This document shows, piece by piece, positions 43,652 to 52,854 of a stretch of 64,000 nucleotides of DNA. Numbering within the stretch: position 1 is the first letter of the stretch; every line of letters starts with the position of its first letter. The translations under genes and the position numbers were made by a program. Below the pieces are notes generated by a model. That model did not search any database and was not told the origin of the DNA. It saw nothing but the letters and a program-made list of their open reading frames with translations. Origin of the DNA: an uncultured Erysipelotrichaceae bacterium (GTDB taxonomy: Bacteria; Bacillota_I; Bacilli_A; Erysipelotrichales; Erysipelotrichaceae); assembly GCA_947167125.1 (NCBI GenBank), contig CAMVGT010000001.1, forward strand, positions 62,001 to 126,000, written 5' to 3'.

Positions 43652-45214
43652 TTATCCGGCAATCTGTTTTTCACGGTAGAAGCGGATGACATTTTCCGCC
43701 TGAACAATGCCGTCTGCCGCACTTGAAACAATCCCTCCGGCATAGCCGGCACCTTCTCCGCACGGGAATACACCGGCTGTATTGACGCTCTGCCCGTTTT
43801 CATCCCGCACCATGCGGATCACGGAACTGGAACGTGTTTCCGTTCCGACCATCAGGCCGTCCAGAAATCCCGGGATCTTCCTGTCAAACGCGATGAAGCT
43901 GTCTTCCAGGGACACATTGACCGCATCACTGAAAAGACCGTGCATATCCTCCATCAGAATACCTCTTGGACAGGAGGACTCCAGCACTGCGGCAGCTGAC
44001 TGATCATGATTGACAAAGTCACGGATATTCATAGCCGGAGCCTGATAGCCGCCCCGGTAAGCTTTCTTTTCGATCGCATGCTGGAAGGCAAATCCGTCCA
44101 GCGGATGGCCATGGTCATAGTCCGATACCGGAATCTGTACAAGAATCGCGCTGTTGGCATTCTTTCCGTCACGTGCCGAATAGCTCATGCCGTTGACCGC
44201 AAGTGTTTCATGATCAGATGAAGAAGGCACGACTATTCCGCCCGGACACATGCAGAAGGAATAGACGCCGCGTCCGGCGGATGAACGGTGTGTCAGCTTA
44301 TAGGACGCGTGTCCGAGAGCTGGATGTCCTGCATATTCCCCGTATTGATTCCGGTCGATCAGAATCTGCGGATGTTCCACCCGCACCCCGAGCGCGAAAT
44401 CTTTCGGTATGACATGCACGCCCTGCTCATATAAAGACTGATAGGTTGAAAACGGTGAATGGCCCAGGCACAGAAGCACTGCCTGTGTATCAATTCTGCC
44501 ATTGGAAGTCAGAACGCCGTTTAATGTTCTGTCTTTCAGATCAAGGGATTCCAGTTTTACGGAAAAATGCACCTCTCCGCCAAGGGAGATGATTTTCTTC
44601 CGGATATTAGTCACAATCGAACGGAGTCTGTCCGTTCCGAGATGCGGCATATGTTCATAAAGAATCGCAGGGTCCGCTCCTGCTTCGACAAGTTCTTCGA
44701 GAACTTTTCTGACCCGGTAGTTCTTGGAGCGTGAAGTCAGTTTTCCATCCGAAAATGTTCCGGCGCCGCCTTCCCCGTACTGCACATTGGATTCTTCATC
44801 CAGAATGCCTTCCGCAAAGAATTTTTCCACATCTTTGATTCTTTCTTCGCACGGCTTGCCGCGTTCAATCACAACCGGCCTCATCCCTGCTTCAGCCAGA
44901 ATCAGTGCCGCAAACATGCCTGCCGGACCGAATCCGGCAATCACCGGTCTGTCTTCTGTTTTTACGCCCTGCGGAACTTCATATACAGGCCGTTCTTTTT
45001 CTTCAACATCCTTATTGCGCAGATATTTCCGTTCATTTCTCAGCTGCGCATAGACACTGTATGACCATTCGAAATGACCACTGCGGGCATCCAGAGACTG
45101 GCGTTCAATTTCACAGGAAAGAATGTCGCTGTCACTGCATTTCAGTTTCCGCGCGATCATTTCTTTCGAAAATTCCGTCCCGATGGGACATTTGATCTGA
45201 TGGATTAACAGCAT
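43652..45214 (-). CDS. FAD-dependent dehydrogenase of the COG2509 type
   Basis: 520 residues from ATG 45214, which has AAAGGAGG 8 bases upstream. The FAD-binding Rossmann motif is V-I-A-G-F-G-P-A-G-M-F-A-A near residue 85. A second conserved stretch is N-V-Q-Y-G-E-G-G-A-G-T-F-S-D-G-K-L-T, and the C-terminal G-E-G-A-G-Y-A-G-G-I is typical. COG2509 proteins are widespread uncharacterised flavoproteins. It is the last gene of the T-box-controlled amino-acid operon. Confidence 0.88.
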   Translation of the reverse strand: MLLIHQIKCPIGTEFSKEMIARKLKCSDSDILSCEIERQSLDARSGHFEWSYSVYAQLRNERKYLRNKDVEEKERPVYEVPQGVKTEDRPVIAGFGPAGMFAALILAEAGMRPVVIERGKPCEERIKDVEKFFAEGILDEESNVQYGEGGAGTFSDGKLTSRSKNYRVRKVLEELVEAGADPAILYEHMPHLGTDRLRSIVTNIRKKIISLGGEVHFSVKLESLDLKDRTLNGVLTSNGRIDTQAVLLCLGHSPFSTYQSLYEQGVHVIPKDFALGVRVEHPQILIDRNQYGEYAGHPALGHASYKLTHRSSAGRGVYSFCMCPGGIVVPSSSDHETLAVNGMSYSARDGKNANSAILVQIPVSDYDHGHPLDGFAFQHAIEKKAYRGGYQAPAMNIRDFVNHDQSAAAVLESSCPRGILMEDMHGLFSDAVNVSLEDSFIAFDRKIPGFLDGLMVGTETRSSSVIRMVRDENGQSVNTAGVFPCGEGAGYAGGIVSSAADGIVQAENVIRFYREKQIAG

Positions 45215-45249
45215 AGGCATTCCTCCTTTCCATCGTAAGCTTACGGGTT

Positions 45250-45876
45250 TTATTCCTTTACAACAATCCCCATCAGCCGCGCACACGCGACTGCCTGTTC
45301 CGTATTCATCACAGCGCCTTTGAGTTCATAGATTCCGACTGTGATTCCGCTGATATCGGATTCTGAAAAATCCAGTCCTTTCAGACGGGAATTGGTGAAT
45401 TCCGCCTGGGCAAAGGAACATCTTCCGATTCTGACATCATCGAATGTGCATTCCATGAAATAGGTATCGCGGAATGATGTTTCTTTCCATGCGCACAGCT
45501 TCCACTTTGCGCATGCGTAATTGGCATAGGATGATTCGCATCCCTGAAAAACCGCATCCTGAAACCTTCCATGGCTGAAATCTGTTCCTGTCATACGGCA
45601 TACTTTCAGCTCGCATCTGCGGAAAACAGCTTCATGGCAATCACAGTTGGAAAAATCACAGTGATCAAAAACACAGTCCGCAAACAGGCATCCCCTGAGG
45701 GATCCTTCAAACACGACATTTTTGAATCCGCACTCAAAAAAACTGTGGCCGCTCAGTTTCTTCTGTGACGTTTCATCGCAGAAGAAAAGCGCCTCGCTTC
45801 TGTCATCACGGAATCCGTTCTTCAAAGAACCATTTTCCATCTCTGCAGTAATCATCGGTGCGCTTATCTTTTTCAT
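45250..45876 (-). CDS. Pentapeptide-repeat protein
   Basis: 208 residues from ATG 45876 (GGAGAAA upstream). Most of the protein is A(D/N)-L/F-x-x repeats such as CLFAD-CVFDH-CDFSN-CDCHE-AVFRR, giving a right-handed quadrilateral helix. Members include gyrase-protecting Qnr-like proteins, but most have no known function. The start lies at the end of the aminotransferase gene (2-base overlap), so it is part of the T-box operon. Confidence 0.85.
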   Translation of the reverse strand: MKKISAPMITAEMENGSLKNGFRDDRSEALFFCDETSQKKLSGHSFFECGFKNVVFEGSLRGCLFADCVFDHCDFSNCDCHEAVFRRCELKVCRMTGTDFSHGRFQDAVFQGCESSYANYACAKWKLCAWKETSFRDTYFMECTFDDVRIGRCSFAQAEFTNSRLKGLDFSESDISGITVGIYELKGAVMNTEQAVACARLMGIVVKE

Positions 45877-45877
45877 T

Positions 45878-46966
45878 TTATTTTTTCTCCAGATATTCCA
45901 GCAGCTTCGCAAGACCTGTTTTCATCGTTTCAGGATCGCATGTAAATCCGATCCTGAGATGCTTTTCGCATCCGAAACAGGAACCCGGCACAAAGAAGAC
46001 GCCTTCTTCTTTTAAAATCTGCTGCGCAAGCATTGTATCATTGATTTCCGCTTCATAGCCAAGAAATCCGACTGTACCTGCCTGCGGCATCACAATATGG
46101 AATATCGGATGGCTGTTTACAAATTCTTCCACAATCTTCTGATTCTCTGAAACAATCTCCCTGCTGCGCTTGAGAATCGCTTCTTTATGGGAAAGCGCCA
46201 GCGCCGCAAGATGGTCTGCCAGAGGTCCGGTGGAAATAATTGAATAGTCTCTTCTGACATTGATCAGGTCAATGACTTCTTTCGGTCCTTTGATCCACCC
46301 CAGCCGAAGTCCGGCAAGGGAATATACTTTGGAAAGCGAAGAAGTCGAAATTCCTCTGCGGTAAAGATCGCTGACGGAAGGCTCATCATAAAGTCCCCTG
46401 TACACTTCATCCGAAAGGATATATGCATTCTTTTCATCTGCCAGCTGCAGAAGTTTTTCCATATATTCTTCTGAGAAGAGAACACCGGTCGGATTGGATG
46501 GCTGATTGACAATGATCATCTTCACATCCTGCTTCATCGCTTCTTCCAGCTCCGCAATATCCGGCTGCCAGCCGTTTTCTTCATACAGCTTCAGTGTGAT
46601 CACTTTACAGCCGATGCTTAAAGGCAGATCGGTAAACTGCTGATAGCCCGGTTCATAGGCAATCACGGTATCACCCGGCGAAAGAAGTGTATAGATCACG
46701 GACTCATTTGCCTGCAGGCACCCCTGCATGACTGTGATATTCTCTTCCGTGCCTGTTTCATACAGGGAAAGAATCTGTTTTTTGAGCACAGCTGCTCCGG
46801 TGATTTCACCGTAGTCCAGTTTCAGGTTCATAAAAGACTGTCCGTCATCAAAGGAAACAAGCTGCTGAAAAGTCAGCGGACTGACACAGGTATCGGTCAG
46901 GTTGTAAACCGCTTCATTTTCATAATCGTTCATCCACTGTTCCACTTTAAAGTCGGGCAGTCTCAT
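45878..46966 (-). CDS. Class I/II PLP-dependent aminotransferase
   Basis: 362 residues. PLP landmarks are V-N-Q-P-S-N-P-T-G (Asn), S-D-E-V-Y-R-G, the Schiff-base Lys in S-S-L-S-K-V-Y-S-L-A-G-L-R-L-G-W, and the substrate Arg in L-R-I-G-F. The short N-terminus and overall pattern place it near aspartate/aromatic aminotransferases of subgroup I-gamma. It is encoded just behind an amino-acid ABC transporter under a T-box, so it probably acts on the imported amino acid. Confidence 0.88.
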   Translation of the reverse strand: MRLPDFKVEQWMNDYENEAVYNLTDTCVSPLTFQQLVSFDDGQSFMNLKLDYGEITGAAVLKKQILSLYETGTEENITVMQGCLQANESVIYTLLSPGDTVIAYEPGYQQFTDLPLSIGCKVITLKLYEENGWQPDIAELEEAMKQDVKMIIVNQPSNPTGVLFSEEYMEKLLQLADEKNAYILSDEVYRGLYDEPSVSDLYRRGISTSSLSKVYSLAGLRLGWIKGPKEVIDLINVRRDYSIISTGPLADHLAALALSHKEAILKRSREIVSENQKIVEEFVNSHPIFHIVMPQAGTVGFLGYEAEINDTMLAQQILKEEGVFFVPGSCFGCEKHLRIGFTCDPETMKTGLAKLLEYLEKK

Positions 46967-46990
46967 ATCATCTCTCCGTTATTTTCCGCA

Positions 46991-47722
46991 TCAGTCGTAG
47001 AAGACTTTGCTGAGGAAGTCCTTCGCTCTGTCCGAAGACGGTGCAGAGAAGAAAGCTTCCGATTCATTTTCTTCAATGATTTCCCCTGCTTCCAGGAATA
47101 CAACCCTGTTGCCTACCTTGCGGGCAAAGCCCATTTCATGGGTGACAACAATCATCGTCATTCCCTGTCTGCCGAGTTCCTTCATGACATCAAGAACTTC
47201 TTTGATCATTTCCGGATCAAGAGCGCTGGTCGGTTCATCAAACAGCATCATCTCCGGATTCATGCACAATGCACGGGCAATTGCGGCACGCTGTTTCTGA
47301 CCGCCGGAAAGCCGGGAAGGATAGCTGTCGATTTTGTCAGCCATTCCGACTTTGCCAAGATATTCCATGGCGATTGCTCTGGCTTCCTCTTCGCTTTTTC
47401 CGCCGACACTCATCGGGGCAAGCATGCAATTTTCCAGAACTGTTTTGTTGTTGAAAAGATTGAAGTGCTGGAATACGAATCCCATCTTCCGGCGCTGGGC
47501 GGCATATTTTGCCTTGTCTGCCGGATCCATCCGTTCCCCATCCAGATATACAGTTCCCTTGTCTGCTTTTTCCAGACCGTGGATGCATCTGAGCAATGTG
47601 CTCTTTCCGGAACCGGAAGGACCGATCAGGGAAACAATTTCACCGTCATTGATTTCGAGGCTGATGTCTTTCAGTGCTTTGAAATCACCGAAATTCTTGT
47701 ACAGATGTTCTACTTTAATCAC
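46991..47722 (-). CDS. Polar amino-acid ABC transporter ATPase
   Basis: 243 residues. Walker [11 protein letters not shown]-loop V-F-Q-H-F-N-L-F, signature L-S-G-G-Q-K-Q-R, Walker [11 protein letters not shown], and switch His in V-T-H-E-M are all present. It matches GlnQ/HisP/ArtM type importers. It overlaps the permease gene by 8 bases. Confidence 0.95.
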   Translation of the reverse strand: MIKVEHLYKNFGDFKALKDISLEINDGEIVSLIGPSGSGKSTLLRCIHGLEKADKGTVYLDGERMDPADKAKYAAQRRKMGFVFQHFNLFNNKTVLENCMLAPMSVGGKSEEEARAIAMEYLGKVGMADKIDSYPSRLSGGQKQRAAIARALCMNPEMMLFDEPTSALDPEMIKEVLDVMKELGRQGMTMIVVTHEMGFARKVGNRVVFLEAGEIIEENESEAFFSAPSSDRAKDFLSKVFYD

Positions 47723-48386
47723 TGACAGACAGCCTCCTTTCCAGTTTCTTCGCGAGCCATGAAATCACGATTGTCATGGTCAGGTACATCACCGCGGCAA
47801 TGATCAGCGGATCAAGATAATCGTAATATTTCTTGCCGAGCACCTGGGCTGAGTAGAGAAGTTCCAGAGCTCCGATATTGGAAATCAGGGAGCTGTCCTT
47901 GATCAGCATGATGAATTCGGAAACCAGCGGCGGGATAATCTGCTTGAATGCCTGCGGCAGGATGATTTCCTTCATCATTGTTTTATAGCTGATGCCCAGT
48001 GTCTCGCACGCTTCCCACTGTCCTTTGTCAACGCCCTGGATACCGGAACGGATCAGTTCTGTCTGGTAGGCGCCGGAGTTGAAGCTGAGCGCGATCAGAC
48101 CGACAATGTACGGATTCGCGTTCATTCTTGTTCCGGTGATCCGCTGATAGAGAACAGGAACGCCGAGATAGAAGAAGAGAATCTGCAGCAGCATCGGTGT
48201 GCCGCGGAAGATTTCAACATAAACATTTCCGAAGAAATTCAGAATCTTATTCTTCGAAAGCTTGAAGATTGCGAAGATAATGCCTAAAACGCATCCGATC
48301 GCAACTGCTCCAAGGGCAAGAAGCAGGGAAAATCCTGCTCCCTTCAACATGAACTGCAGATTTTCTGCTGTGAAGATGTCAGCCAT
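47715..48386 (-). CDS. Polar amino-acid ABC transporter permease
   Basis: 223 residues with about five membrane segments and the EAA loop [22 protein letters not shown] near residue 140. It is of the HisMQ type. Its stop overlaps the ATPase start and its start abuts the binding-protein stop, so the three genes are translated together. Confidence 0.94.
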   Translation of the reverse strand: MADIFTAENLQFMLKGAGFSLLLALGAVAIGCVLGIIFAIFKLSKNKILNFFGNVYVEIFRGTPMLLQILFFYLGVPVLYQRITGTRMNANPYIVGLIALSFNSGAYQTELIRSGIQGVDKGQWEACETLGISYKTMMKEIILPQAFKQIIPPLVSEFIMLIKDSSLISNIGALELLYSAQVLGKKYYDYLDPLIIAAVMYLTMTIVISWLAKKLERRLSVSD

Positions 48387-49153
48387 CAGAGACCGTATTT
48401 TTCCTTCAGAGCCGCACAGTCATCGCTTTCCAGGAATGCCTTGAGGGCTTTGTTTACCGCATCCATGAGCTCTGTGTTGCCTTCTGCTGCGATAATATGT
48501 GTTTCTTCATCAAGAAGTGTTCCTTCAAGTACGACAAACGCGCCGCCAGCCGCGTAGTTCTTTGCGACCGGTTCATCGAGAATCAGAGCGTCAATGCCGC
48601 CTGTCTTCAGTGTTTCAACCAGAATGCCCATATCCTGCATCGCAGTGACTTTTGCGTCTTTGACTTCATTAGCGCACTGTTCGCCGGTTGTGCCTGCCTG
48701 GGCGCCGATTGCCTTGCCGGCAAGATCATCAAGGGACTTGATATCGCTGTCCGCATTTACCATCGCGACTTCAGCGGAACCGTAATAAGGATCGGAGAAG
48801 AGAACTTTCCGCTCTGCGTCATATGTGAATCCGGACAGGCCGAGGTCAACCTGGTTTGCCTGGATTGCAGAAATGATGGTATCAAAAGAAAGCTGCTTCC
48901 ATTCATGAGTGAAGTTATAGCCGTTTTCATTGAGCCAGTTGAACAGCCAGTCGCCCATTTCAACATCGAAGCCGGTCAGCTGACCGTCTGTTGTCAGATC
49001 ATCGAACGGAGGATAGTCCGGAGAGATTGCAATGATGATATTCTGTGCTTCTGCGGATGAATCGGAGGATGCACCGCCATTGGAACCGCATGCGGTCAGT
49101 GTCAGTGCGAGGATGCCTGTCAGTGCAGTTTTGATCATTTTTCCTGTTTTCAT
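48386..49153 (-). CDS. Amino-acid-binding lipoprotein of the ABC transporter
   Basis: 255 residues from ATG 49153 (GGGAGA upstream). The signal peptide ends in the lipobox L-T-A-C-G. The mature domain is a family 3 solute-binding protein: P-D-Y-P-P-F near the start, G-F-D-V-E-M-G-D, and the later G-A-Q-A-G-T-T-G-E. Substrate class is polar amino acids, and the T-box just upstream should correspond to the same amino acid. Confidence 0.93.
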   Translation of the reverse strand: MKTGKMIKTALTGILALTLTACGSNGGASSDSSAEAQNIIIAISPDYPPFDDLTTDGQLTGFDVEMGDWLFNWLNENGYNFTHEWKQLSFDTIISAIQANQVDLGLSGFTYDAERKVLFSDPYYGSAEVAMVNADSDIKSLDDLAGKAIGAQAGTTGEQCANEVKDAKVTAMQDMGILVETLKTGGIDALILDEPVAKNYAAGGAFVVLEGTLLDEETHIIAAEGNTELMDAVNKALKAFLESDDCAALKEKYGL

Positions 49154-49197
49154 GTTCTTTCTCCCGTTTCTTTTTTTATAGTTCAGCATGGCCCCTC

Positions 49198-49425
49198 TTT
49201 ACAAAAAAAGCCGTCTCCATCCAGAGACGACTCAAAATGATCGCGGTACCACACTGGTTGCTGTAAATACAGCCTCTCAATCCTTAACGCGGAATGACGT
49301 TTCTCCCTACTGATTTCAGAAGAACTTCTCCCAGATGCGCTTCCCTGAAACTGTTGCCGCCGGACTCACACTCTGTTCCGGCTCGCTGGTGGACTGTGAC
49401 AGGTACTCTTCTGTTCATCGAATTT
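49198..49425 (-). promoter_or_regulatory. T-box riboswitch leader
   Basis: On the minus strand the leader shows a stem I base (CAGAAGA with TCTTCTG), the AGTA bulge, the conserved T-box core TGGTACCGCG around 49240, and an intrinsic terminator (GTCGTCTC / GAGACGGC, T-run) ending at 49202. It lies just upstream of the ABC-transporter operon. T-boxes sense uncharged tRNA, so the operon should be induced by starvation for one amino acid. I could not read the specifier codon safely by eye. Confidence 0.88.
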
Positions 49426-49495
49426 ATAGAGAGATGATACTTAGAAAACATTTCAATGTCAATGAAATTTTACAAAGCAAATTTTGAAAATATTT

Positions 49496-49660
49496 TCAAG
49501 AATTCGCGTCCTTCTCTTTCCTGACGGTGTTGTAAATAATGAACAGTGTTCCGAGCGCCACACATTCCGCAATGATTTTATTCAGGACTCCGATCGGCAT
49601 AAACGGAATCACCAGTGCTGCTGAAATCAGAAGCACAATAATCATCAGATACTTTTTCAT
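49496..49660 (-). CDS. Small two-helix membrane protein
   Basis: 54 residues (MKKYLMIIVLLISAALVIPF, then M-P-I-G-V and a second hydrophobic stretch, ending K-E-K-D-A-N-S). GGAGG lies 6 bases before the ATG. Two membrane helices with a short turn and a charged cytoplasmic tail. No family recognised. It stands alone between the T-box leader and tRNA-Arg. Confidence 0.6.
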   Translation of the reverse strand: MKKYLMIIVLLISAALVIPFMPIGVLNKIIAECVALGTLFIIYNTVRKEKDANS

Positions 49661-49773
49661 AACAAGCCTCCAATATATAAACCATTATAAGCACTCACTC
49701 CGATTCGCAAAGCGGAAAATACCCTGAAAGCGATGGAATTCTTCCAATTAACTGCTATAATTAACTGACAGCT

Positions 49774-49847
49774 GTCTCCGTAGCTCAGCCGGATAGAGCG
49801 TCCGCCTCCTAAGCGGAAGGTCGTGGGTTCGAATCCCGCCGGGGACG
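49774..49847 (+). tRNA. tRNA-Arg (CCT)
   Basis: 74 bases, CCA not encoded. Acceptor GTCTCCG / CGGGGAC (with a G-U pair), D-loop AGCCGGATA, anticodon stem TCCGC / GCGGA with loop CTCCTAA, giving anticodon CCT for AGG codons. T-loop TTCGAAT is standard. A TATAAT box lies at 49756. Confidence 0.95.
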
Positions 49848-49859
49848 CCTCATGAAAAG

Positions 49860-49895
49860 GAAACCGTCAGATCTGATCAGACGGTTTCCTTTTTT
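49860..49895. terminator. Terminator between tRNA-Arg and the lipase-like gene
   Basis: GGAAACCGTC / GACGGTTTCC with an 11-base loop and a seven-T run; symmetric flanks allow use by the convergent gene as well. Confidence 0.9.
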
Positions 49896-49896
49896 T

Positions 49897-52533
49897 CTAT
49901 TTTGCCGGTTCCTCTTCCATCACAACCTGCGGGATGAGTTTATACATCTGTGAATAAATACAGGAGGATGCCATGAGAGCGATTGCCGCATAATAGGTTC
50001 CAAGTGACAGCATATGACTGAAGAATGTCTCTCCGGAAACCTGGTTGTGCATCAGCATGATTCCTGCCGCAAACAGAAGGATGCTGGCGATAAAGACACG
50101 CCTTGTCATCGATGCGGAAGCGATGATCATTAACAGTGCAGAAGCGACATAGGCAATCGCAAGTACACGCATTGCCCCGAAGCTGCCGTCAATCAGAGAA
50201 ATGAAGATCGCTGCCAGCAGGGAAACGACAAGCCAGAAGAGAATCTGCTTTTCCTCCAGCCTTTCCTCCATGATATAGCCGGCGCTGAGTACGCCATACG
50301 CCACGATATGCAGGATACCGCCTACCGCAAGATTTGCGGTGGTGAATACATCCGCAAAGGTCAGGCACATCAGACTGATGACAATCATGGCGGACAGATT
50401 CCGTTTCTTTTTCATGAAGCCTCTGAGTGCGATCACAATGGAAAGAACACCGATCAGAAGCTTGAACATGAATACCATATCCGTATTGTACGGAAGCAGA
50501 TACTGATAGAACTGCATGACAAGGAACAGATAGAAGATTGCAAAAACGCACAGCATCGGCACAGCCGTATACTTCGCTTTCTTTGAAACCCATCCCTTTT
50601 TGACTCTTCTTCTGAAGCGGAATCGTCCGGTCAGATACAGAATCTGGAAGAAGATCAGTGCGATCACGAACAGAGCTCCTGCAATCACCAGCATCACCGC
50701 GTCTGCCCAGAAGATATTTTCCATGGCTGAATTGGTGATACTGACAAGATCGAGATCATCCGTTTCATCATAATCAATGATATAAATATCATCTTCTGAC
50801 ATCGGCTGATCCGACTCAAACCGCATGGATCCGTCCTCACCGAACTTCAGTTCGATTTCCTGGTCTTTGTGAACGACTGCGACAACAGCCGAAACATTGT
50901 CCGGTGACATTCTTCCGAATGAATAATCCAGTTTCATGAATGTCGCATATTCGACATCATGCTTCCCTTTTAACTTCAGTGAAAAGGCATCATCCTTCGG
51001 GATTGTCGCCGCGATTTTATCGTCCGTGTAGCTGAGGTAATCGTACTCTTCCGGAACAACCCTGTCCTTTTTCTTAATCAGTTCAGTCCGTTTGCCATCG
51101 CCGTCATAATCATAGGGCGGCATCAGACTTTCGATTTCCTCGCCGTTTTTGAAAAGCTTCAGTTCCATCGCATTGGACGACAGAATGACGGAATATTCCG
51201 AATCCGTATTATATAATTCCTCACCTGTTTCAGCTGAATACAGCCAGGCGAAGTAAAGCTCCGGCGTATGTGCCTGAACAACGTTGACAGCGGCGGTTGT
51301 ATCATCATTCCACTTCCGGAAGAATCTTTCGCCTGAACTGTAATACTGCAGAACAGCAACAAGATAATTCATAAACTGGTTTGCATGATATCTGTTTTCA
51401 TCCGTGATCAGAACCGGATCATTGGCAAGCTGCAGAAGGCTGGAAAGCACATTGACAGGCGACTTATCTTCCCAGATATGAATCAGACGTTCCTGAATTC
51501 GCTGCTCATAGATCTCTGCGGTCGGACAGATTTTCAGAAGATATCCAAGGATGTTTTTGATAAACGCGTTTGTTTCTTTGTTATACCAGTAATCAACTCC
51601 TGTAATCTGTTTGTAAATCTCACTGGCCTTGACCCGCTTTTCTTCAAAATCCGTATCGGTTTCCATTGCCGGCAGGAACAGAGTCTGTCCATAGCGTTCA
51701 TATCCCCAGTCCGCAAACGGAACTTTCGGAACCGGATCCGCTTTGCCTACAATATTGAAAATATTGGTATACTGTGCATAATCCGGATCGATTACGGTTC
51801 TCGGAGTGGCGAATGTATAGGCAAATACATCTTCCTGACTGAATGTCTTTGAATCAGACAGTTTGGCAGCTGTGATGTTGGAAACAGCGGCAGCGCGGCT
51901 GAAGCCGGAAATCCAGACTTTCAGTCTTCCTTCCAGATGCAGTTCGTTGATATAGCCGAAGATACGGTCATAAACCAGCTGTGCGGACCTATTGAAACCA
52001 TCATGAAGGTGGCCGCTGCCGATTGAGAAATTGGACTCCCATTCATCGATATAACCCTGGCCGCACACACCGACCGCAATCAGATCGAACGCATCATCTC
52101 CGCTCCCGATCACCTGATGGCCCATAACCGTGGAAACGGTATATCTTCCCGGATCCTTGTCATAGTCATCCGAACGCAGTTCCGCGAAACCGGCTTCGGT
52201 CAGGAAATGGCTCAGGTTCATATCGCTGTAAACGGATGTTGTATCAGGATGGGCAGCACTGGGACGGAATGAAGCAGTCGCAAGACCGATCGACAGTTTG
52301 CACAGGTCATGGGAATATTCCCTGGCATCCTGCCAGAACCATCCTTTATTAAAAGGAACATCCAGCGTTTTGTAATCCTGTGCAGTCAGCACAAAGAAGC
52401 GGGAATGAATGGTAATTGTCTGATAATCCGACAGCAGTTCTTCCGCGTGCACAGTCAAAAAGGCCGGCATAACCAGCAGAATACTCAATATAATCAAGCA
52501 CAGTTTTTTAAGCAGGGACCTTGTTGTTTTCAT
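49897..52533 (-). CDS. Large lipase-like protein with a C-terminal membrane domain
   Basis: 878 residues from ATG 52533. A cleavable-looking signal (ending V-H-A-E) leads into an extracytoplasmic alpha/beta-hydrolase domain of the class 3 lipase type, with the nucleophile Ser in I-S-G-F-S-R-A near residue 220. After about residue 625 seven to eight membrane helices follow (separated by basic loops such as R-F-R-F-R-R-R-V-K-K-G). The combination of a lipase-like outer domain and a polytopic tail is uncommon; function is not known. Another start three codons upstream is possible. Confidence 0.7.
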   Translation of the reverse strand: MKTTRSLLKKLCLIILSILLVMPAFLTVHAEELLSDYQTITIHSRFFVLTAQDYKTLDVPFNKGWFWQDAREYSHDLCKLSIGLATASFRPSAAHPDTTSVYSDMNLSHFLTEAGFAELRSDDYDKDPGRYTVSTVMGHQVIGSGDDAFDLIAVGVCGQGYIDEWESNFSIGSGHLHDGFNRSAQLVYDRIFGYINELHLEGRLKVWISGFSRAAAVSNITAAKLSDSKTFSQEDVFAYTFATPRTVIDPDYAQYTNIFNIVGKADPVPKVPFADWGYERYGQTLFLPAMETDTDFEEKRVKASEIYKQITGVDYWYNKETNAFIKNILGYLLKICPTAEIYEQRIQERLIHIWEDKSPVNVLSSLLQLANDPVLITDENRYHANQFMNYLVAVLQYYSSGERFFRKWNDDTTAAVNVVQAHTPELYFAWLYSAETGEELYNTDSEYSVILSSNAMELKLFKNGEEIESLMPPYDYDGDGKRTELIKKKDRVVPEEYDYLSYTDDKIAATIPKDDAFSLKLKGKHDVEYATFMKLDYSFGRMSPDNVSAVVAVVHKDQEIELKFGEDGSMRFESDQPMSEDDIYIIDYDETDDLDLVSITNSAMENIFWADAVMLVIAGALFVIALIFFQILYLTGRFRFRRRVKKGWVSKKAKYTAVPMLCVFAIFYLFLVMQFYQYLLPYNTDMVFMFKLLIGVLSIVIALRGFMKKKRNLSAMIVISLMCLTFADVFTTANLAVGGILHIVAYGVLSAGYIMEERLEEKQILFWLVVSLLAAIFISLIDGSFGAMRVLAIAYVASALLMIIASASMTRRVFIASILLFAAGIMLMHNQVSGETFFSHMLSLGTYYAAIALMASSCIYSQMYKLIPQVVMEEEPAK

Positions 52534-52694
52534 ATGTTTCACTTCAATGAAAGAAATCCTTTCTATATGAATGTAACCGATGATTTGAAATACAGGTGCT
52601 GTGTTTAATTGGTATTATACACTTTACCTCTTTGAAACTCTTTTAATATTGAGAATAACAGGCAATCCGCAGACTCAGTTTTTCACTTCGGGGA

Positions 52695-52722
52695 TTGATT
52701 TATGGCAGGAAATCTTTATAAT
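52695..52722 (+). promoter_or_regulatory. Promoter of tRNA-Pro
   Basis: TTGATT, 16 bases, TATAAT; 14 bases before the tRNA. Confidence 0.75.
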
Positions 52723-52735
52723 AAATTGAGCAGAG

Positions 52736-52812
52736 CGGAATGTAGCGCAGCTTGGTAGCGCACTTCGTTAGGGACGAAGGGGTCGCAGGTTCAAATCCTG
52801 TCATTCCGACCA
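52736..52812 (+). tRNA. tRNA-Pro (AGG), integration site
   Basis: 77 bases with CCA encoded. Acceptor CGGAATG / CATTCCG, anticodon stem CTTCG / CGAAG, loop TTAGGGA giving anticodon AGG (Pro). The 3' 46 bases plus one are repeated at 61868-61914, which shows that this tRNA is the attachment site of the element that follows. The gene stays intact because the element restores its 3' end. Confidence 0.95.
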
Positions 52813-52813
52813 T
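52767..52813. repeat. attL, 47-bp direct repeat
   Basis: Identical to 61868-61914. It spans from the anticodon loop to the 3' CCA of tRNA-Pro, the usual core for tyrosine integrases that use tRNA genes. Confidence 0.93.
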
Positions 52814-52814
52814 C

Positions 52815-52850
52815 AGTCAGTGTTTGTCGATAAACACTGACTTTTTTTGA
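52815..52850. terminator. Terminator just inside the element
   Basis: AGTCAGTGTTT / AAACACTGACT with a 6-base loop and a seven-T run. It serves tRNA-Pro in the integrated state. The chromosome's own tRNA terminator is now at 61917-61948, beyond attR. Confidence 0.88.
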
Positions 52851-52854
52851 TGTC

